Made by a program: the position numbers and the translations under genes. 64,000 nt of DNA from Saposhnikovia divaricata (Eukaryota > Streptophyta > Magnoliopsida > Apiales > Apiaceae). The stretch is from contig CM071596.1 in the NCBI GenBank assembly GCA_036435485.1, positions 58,949,001 through 59,013,000 of the forward strand, in the 5' to 3' direction. The notes below the pieces were generated by a model. That model was not told the origin of the DNA and searched no databases. It saw only the letters and a program-made list of their open reading frames with translations. Each line of letters opens with the position of its first letter. Positions within the stretch are counted from its first letter, which is position 1. This document shows, in pieces, positions 63,700 through 64,000 of the stretch.

Positions 63700-64000
63700 A
63701 ATTTGGAACGGGGAACGAAAAATATTTTTTAAAAAATTCGAGGATCAGAGATTAGGAGATATTAATTCGAAATGTTTTTTAGAATAGATAATTGAATTTA
63801 AAATATATATTATATATTATGATTTAGCAAATTAATTTTATTAAAAAATTTATTAGAGAATGTATAAAAAAATTTGAAAATATTAAAAATCCACAATTTC
63901 CCGTGGGGATCCCCGATTCCCTGCGGGGATTCCCGTTCCCCGTTCGGGAAGGGGATCGGGGAGCAAAATATTACCCGTTCGGGGATGGGGCAGGTTCGCG
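63700..64000. repeat. GC-rich GGGGATCCCCG-type repeat at the window edge
   Basis: From 63898 to the edge the DNA is unusually GC-rich, with repeated CGGGGAT, CCCCGTTC and GGGGAACG words in both orientations, some starting already at 63698 (GGAACGGGGAACG). It looks like the end of a repeat that continues outside the window. Confidence 0.5.

Overview
This is a nuclear plant chromosome window. It is AT-rich and has GT-AG introns, two recognisable plant nuclear genes (a BSD2-like chloroplast chaperone and RDR6) and many plant transposable elements. A eudicot is likely and an asterid is possible; I cannot fix the family from sequence alone.

Layout. 1-5350 is a low-coding, repeat-like tract marked by palindromic GGCGCGCC motifs. 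5351-5751 is the N-terminal part of a ribosome-inactivating-protein (RIP) gene. A Tourist/Harbinger MITE is inserted in it, and a 13.2-kb Ty1/copia Sirevirus-type retrotransposon (element 1, 5869-19057, minus strand) is inserted in that MITE. Element 1 is flanked by a 329-bp direct duplication instead of the usual 5 bp. 19735-21149 resumes the GGCGCGCC tract and ends in an LTR-like promoter/U5 segment. 22419-24275 is a non-autonomous Helitron. 24276-27400 holds AT-rich DNA, 350-bp repeats and an unclassified 1-kb insertion. 27437-29476 is a five-exon BSD2-like gene with a MULE-type MITE in intron 3. 30100-33600 is AT-rich DNA with a tandem repeat, a second Helitron, microsatellites and a hairpin MITE.

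33615-54286 is one nest. A third Helitron is split by a 5'-truncated L1-type LINE (33727-52383, minus strand). The LINE is split by a second Sirevirus copy (element 2, 35003-47516, plus strand, 5-bp TSD ATCAC). The far Helitron part also carries a Harbinger-like MITE. The LINE insertion is flanked by a duplication of about 100 bp plus 68 bp of Helitron-derived filler.

55700-61577 is RDR6 (1,198 codons in two coding exons, plus a probable 5'UTR intron). 61578-64000 has an hAT-like MITE with an 8-bp TSD, a retroposon-like tail and a GC-rich repeat at the edge.

How it fits together. The host genes are independent: BSD2 acts in Rubisco assembly in the chloroplast, and RDR6 makes dsRNA in post-transcriptional silencing. 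Most of the rest is layered transposition. The most unusual system is the Sirevirus family. Each copy encodes Gag, Pol in the +1 frame, and a third protein of about 1,500 residues with its own TATA-box leader. An 8-10 bp motif (TCAACGGAT / ATCCGTTGA) is sown through the LTRs, the pre-ORF3 spacer and all three coding regions. Element 1 looks complete and extremely young. Element 2 has six lesions in gag-pol but an untouched ORF3.
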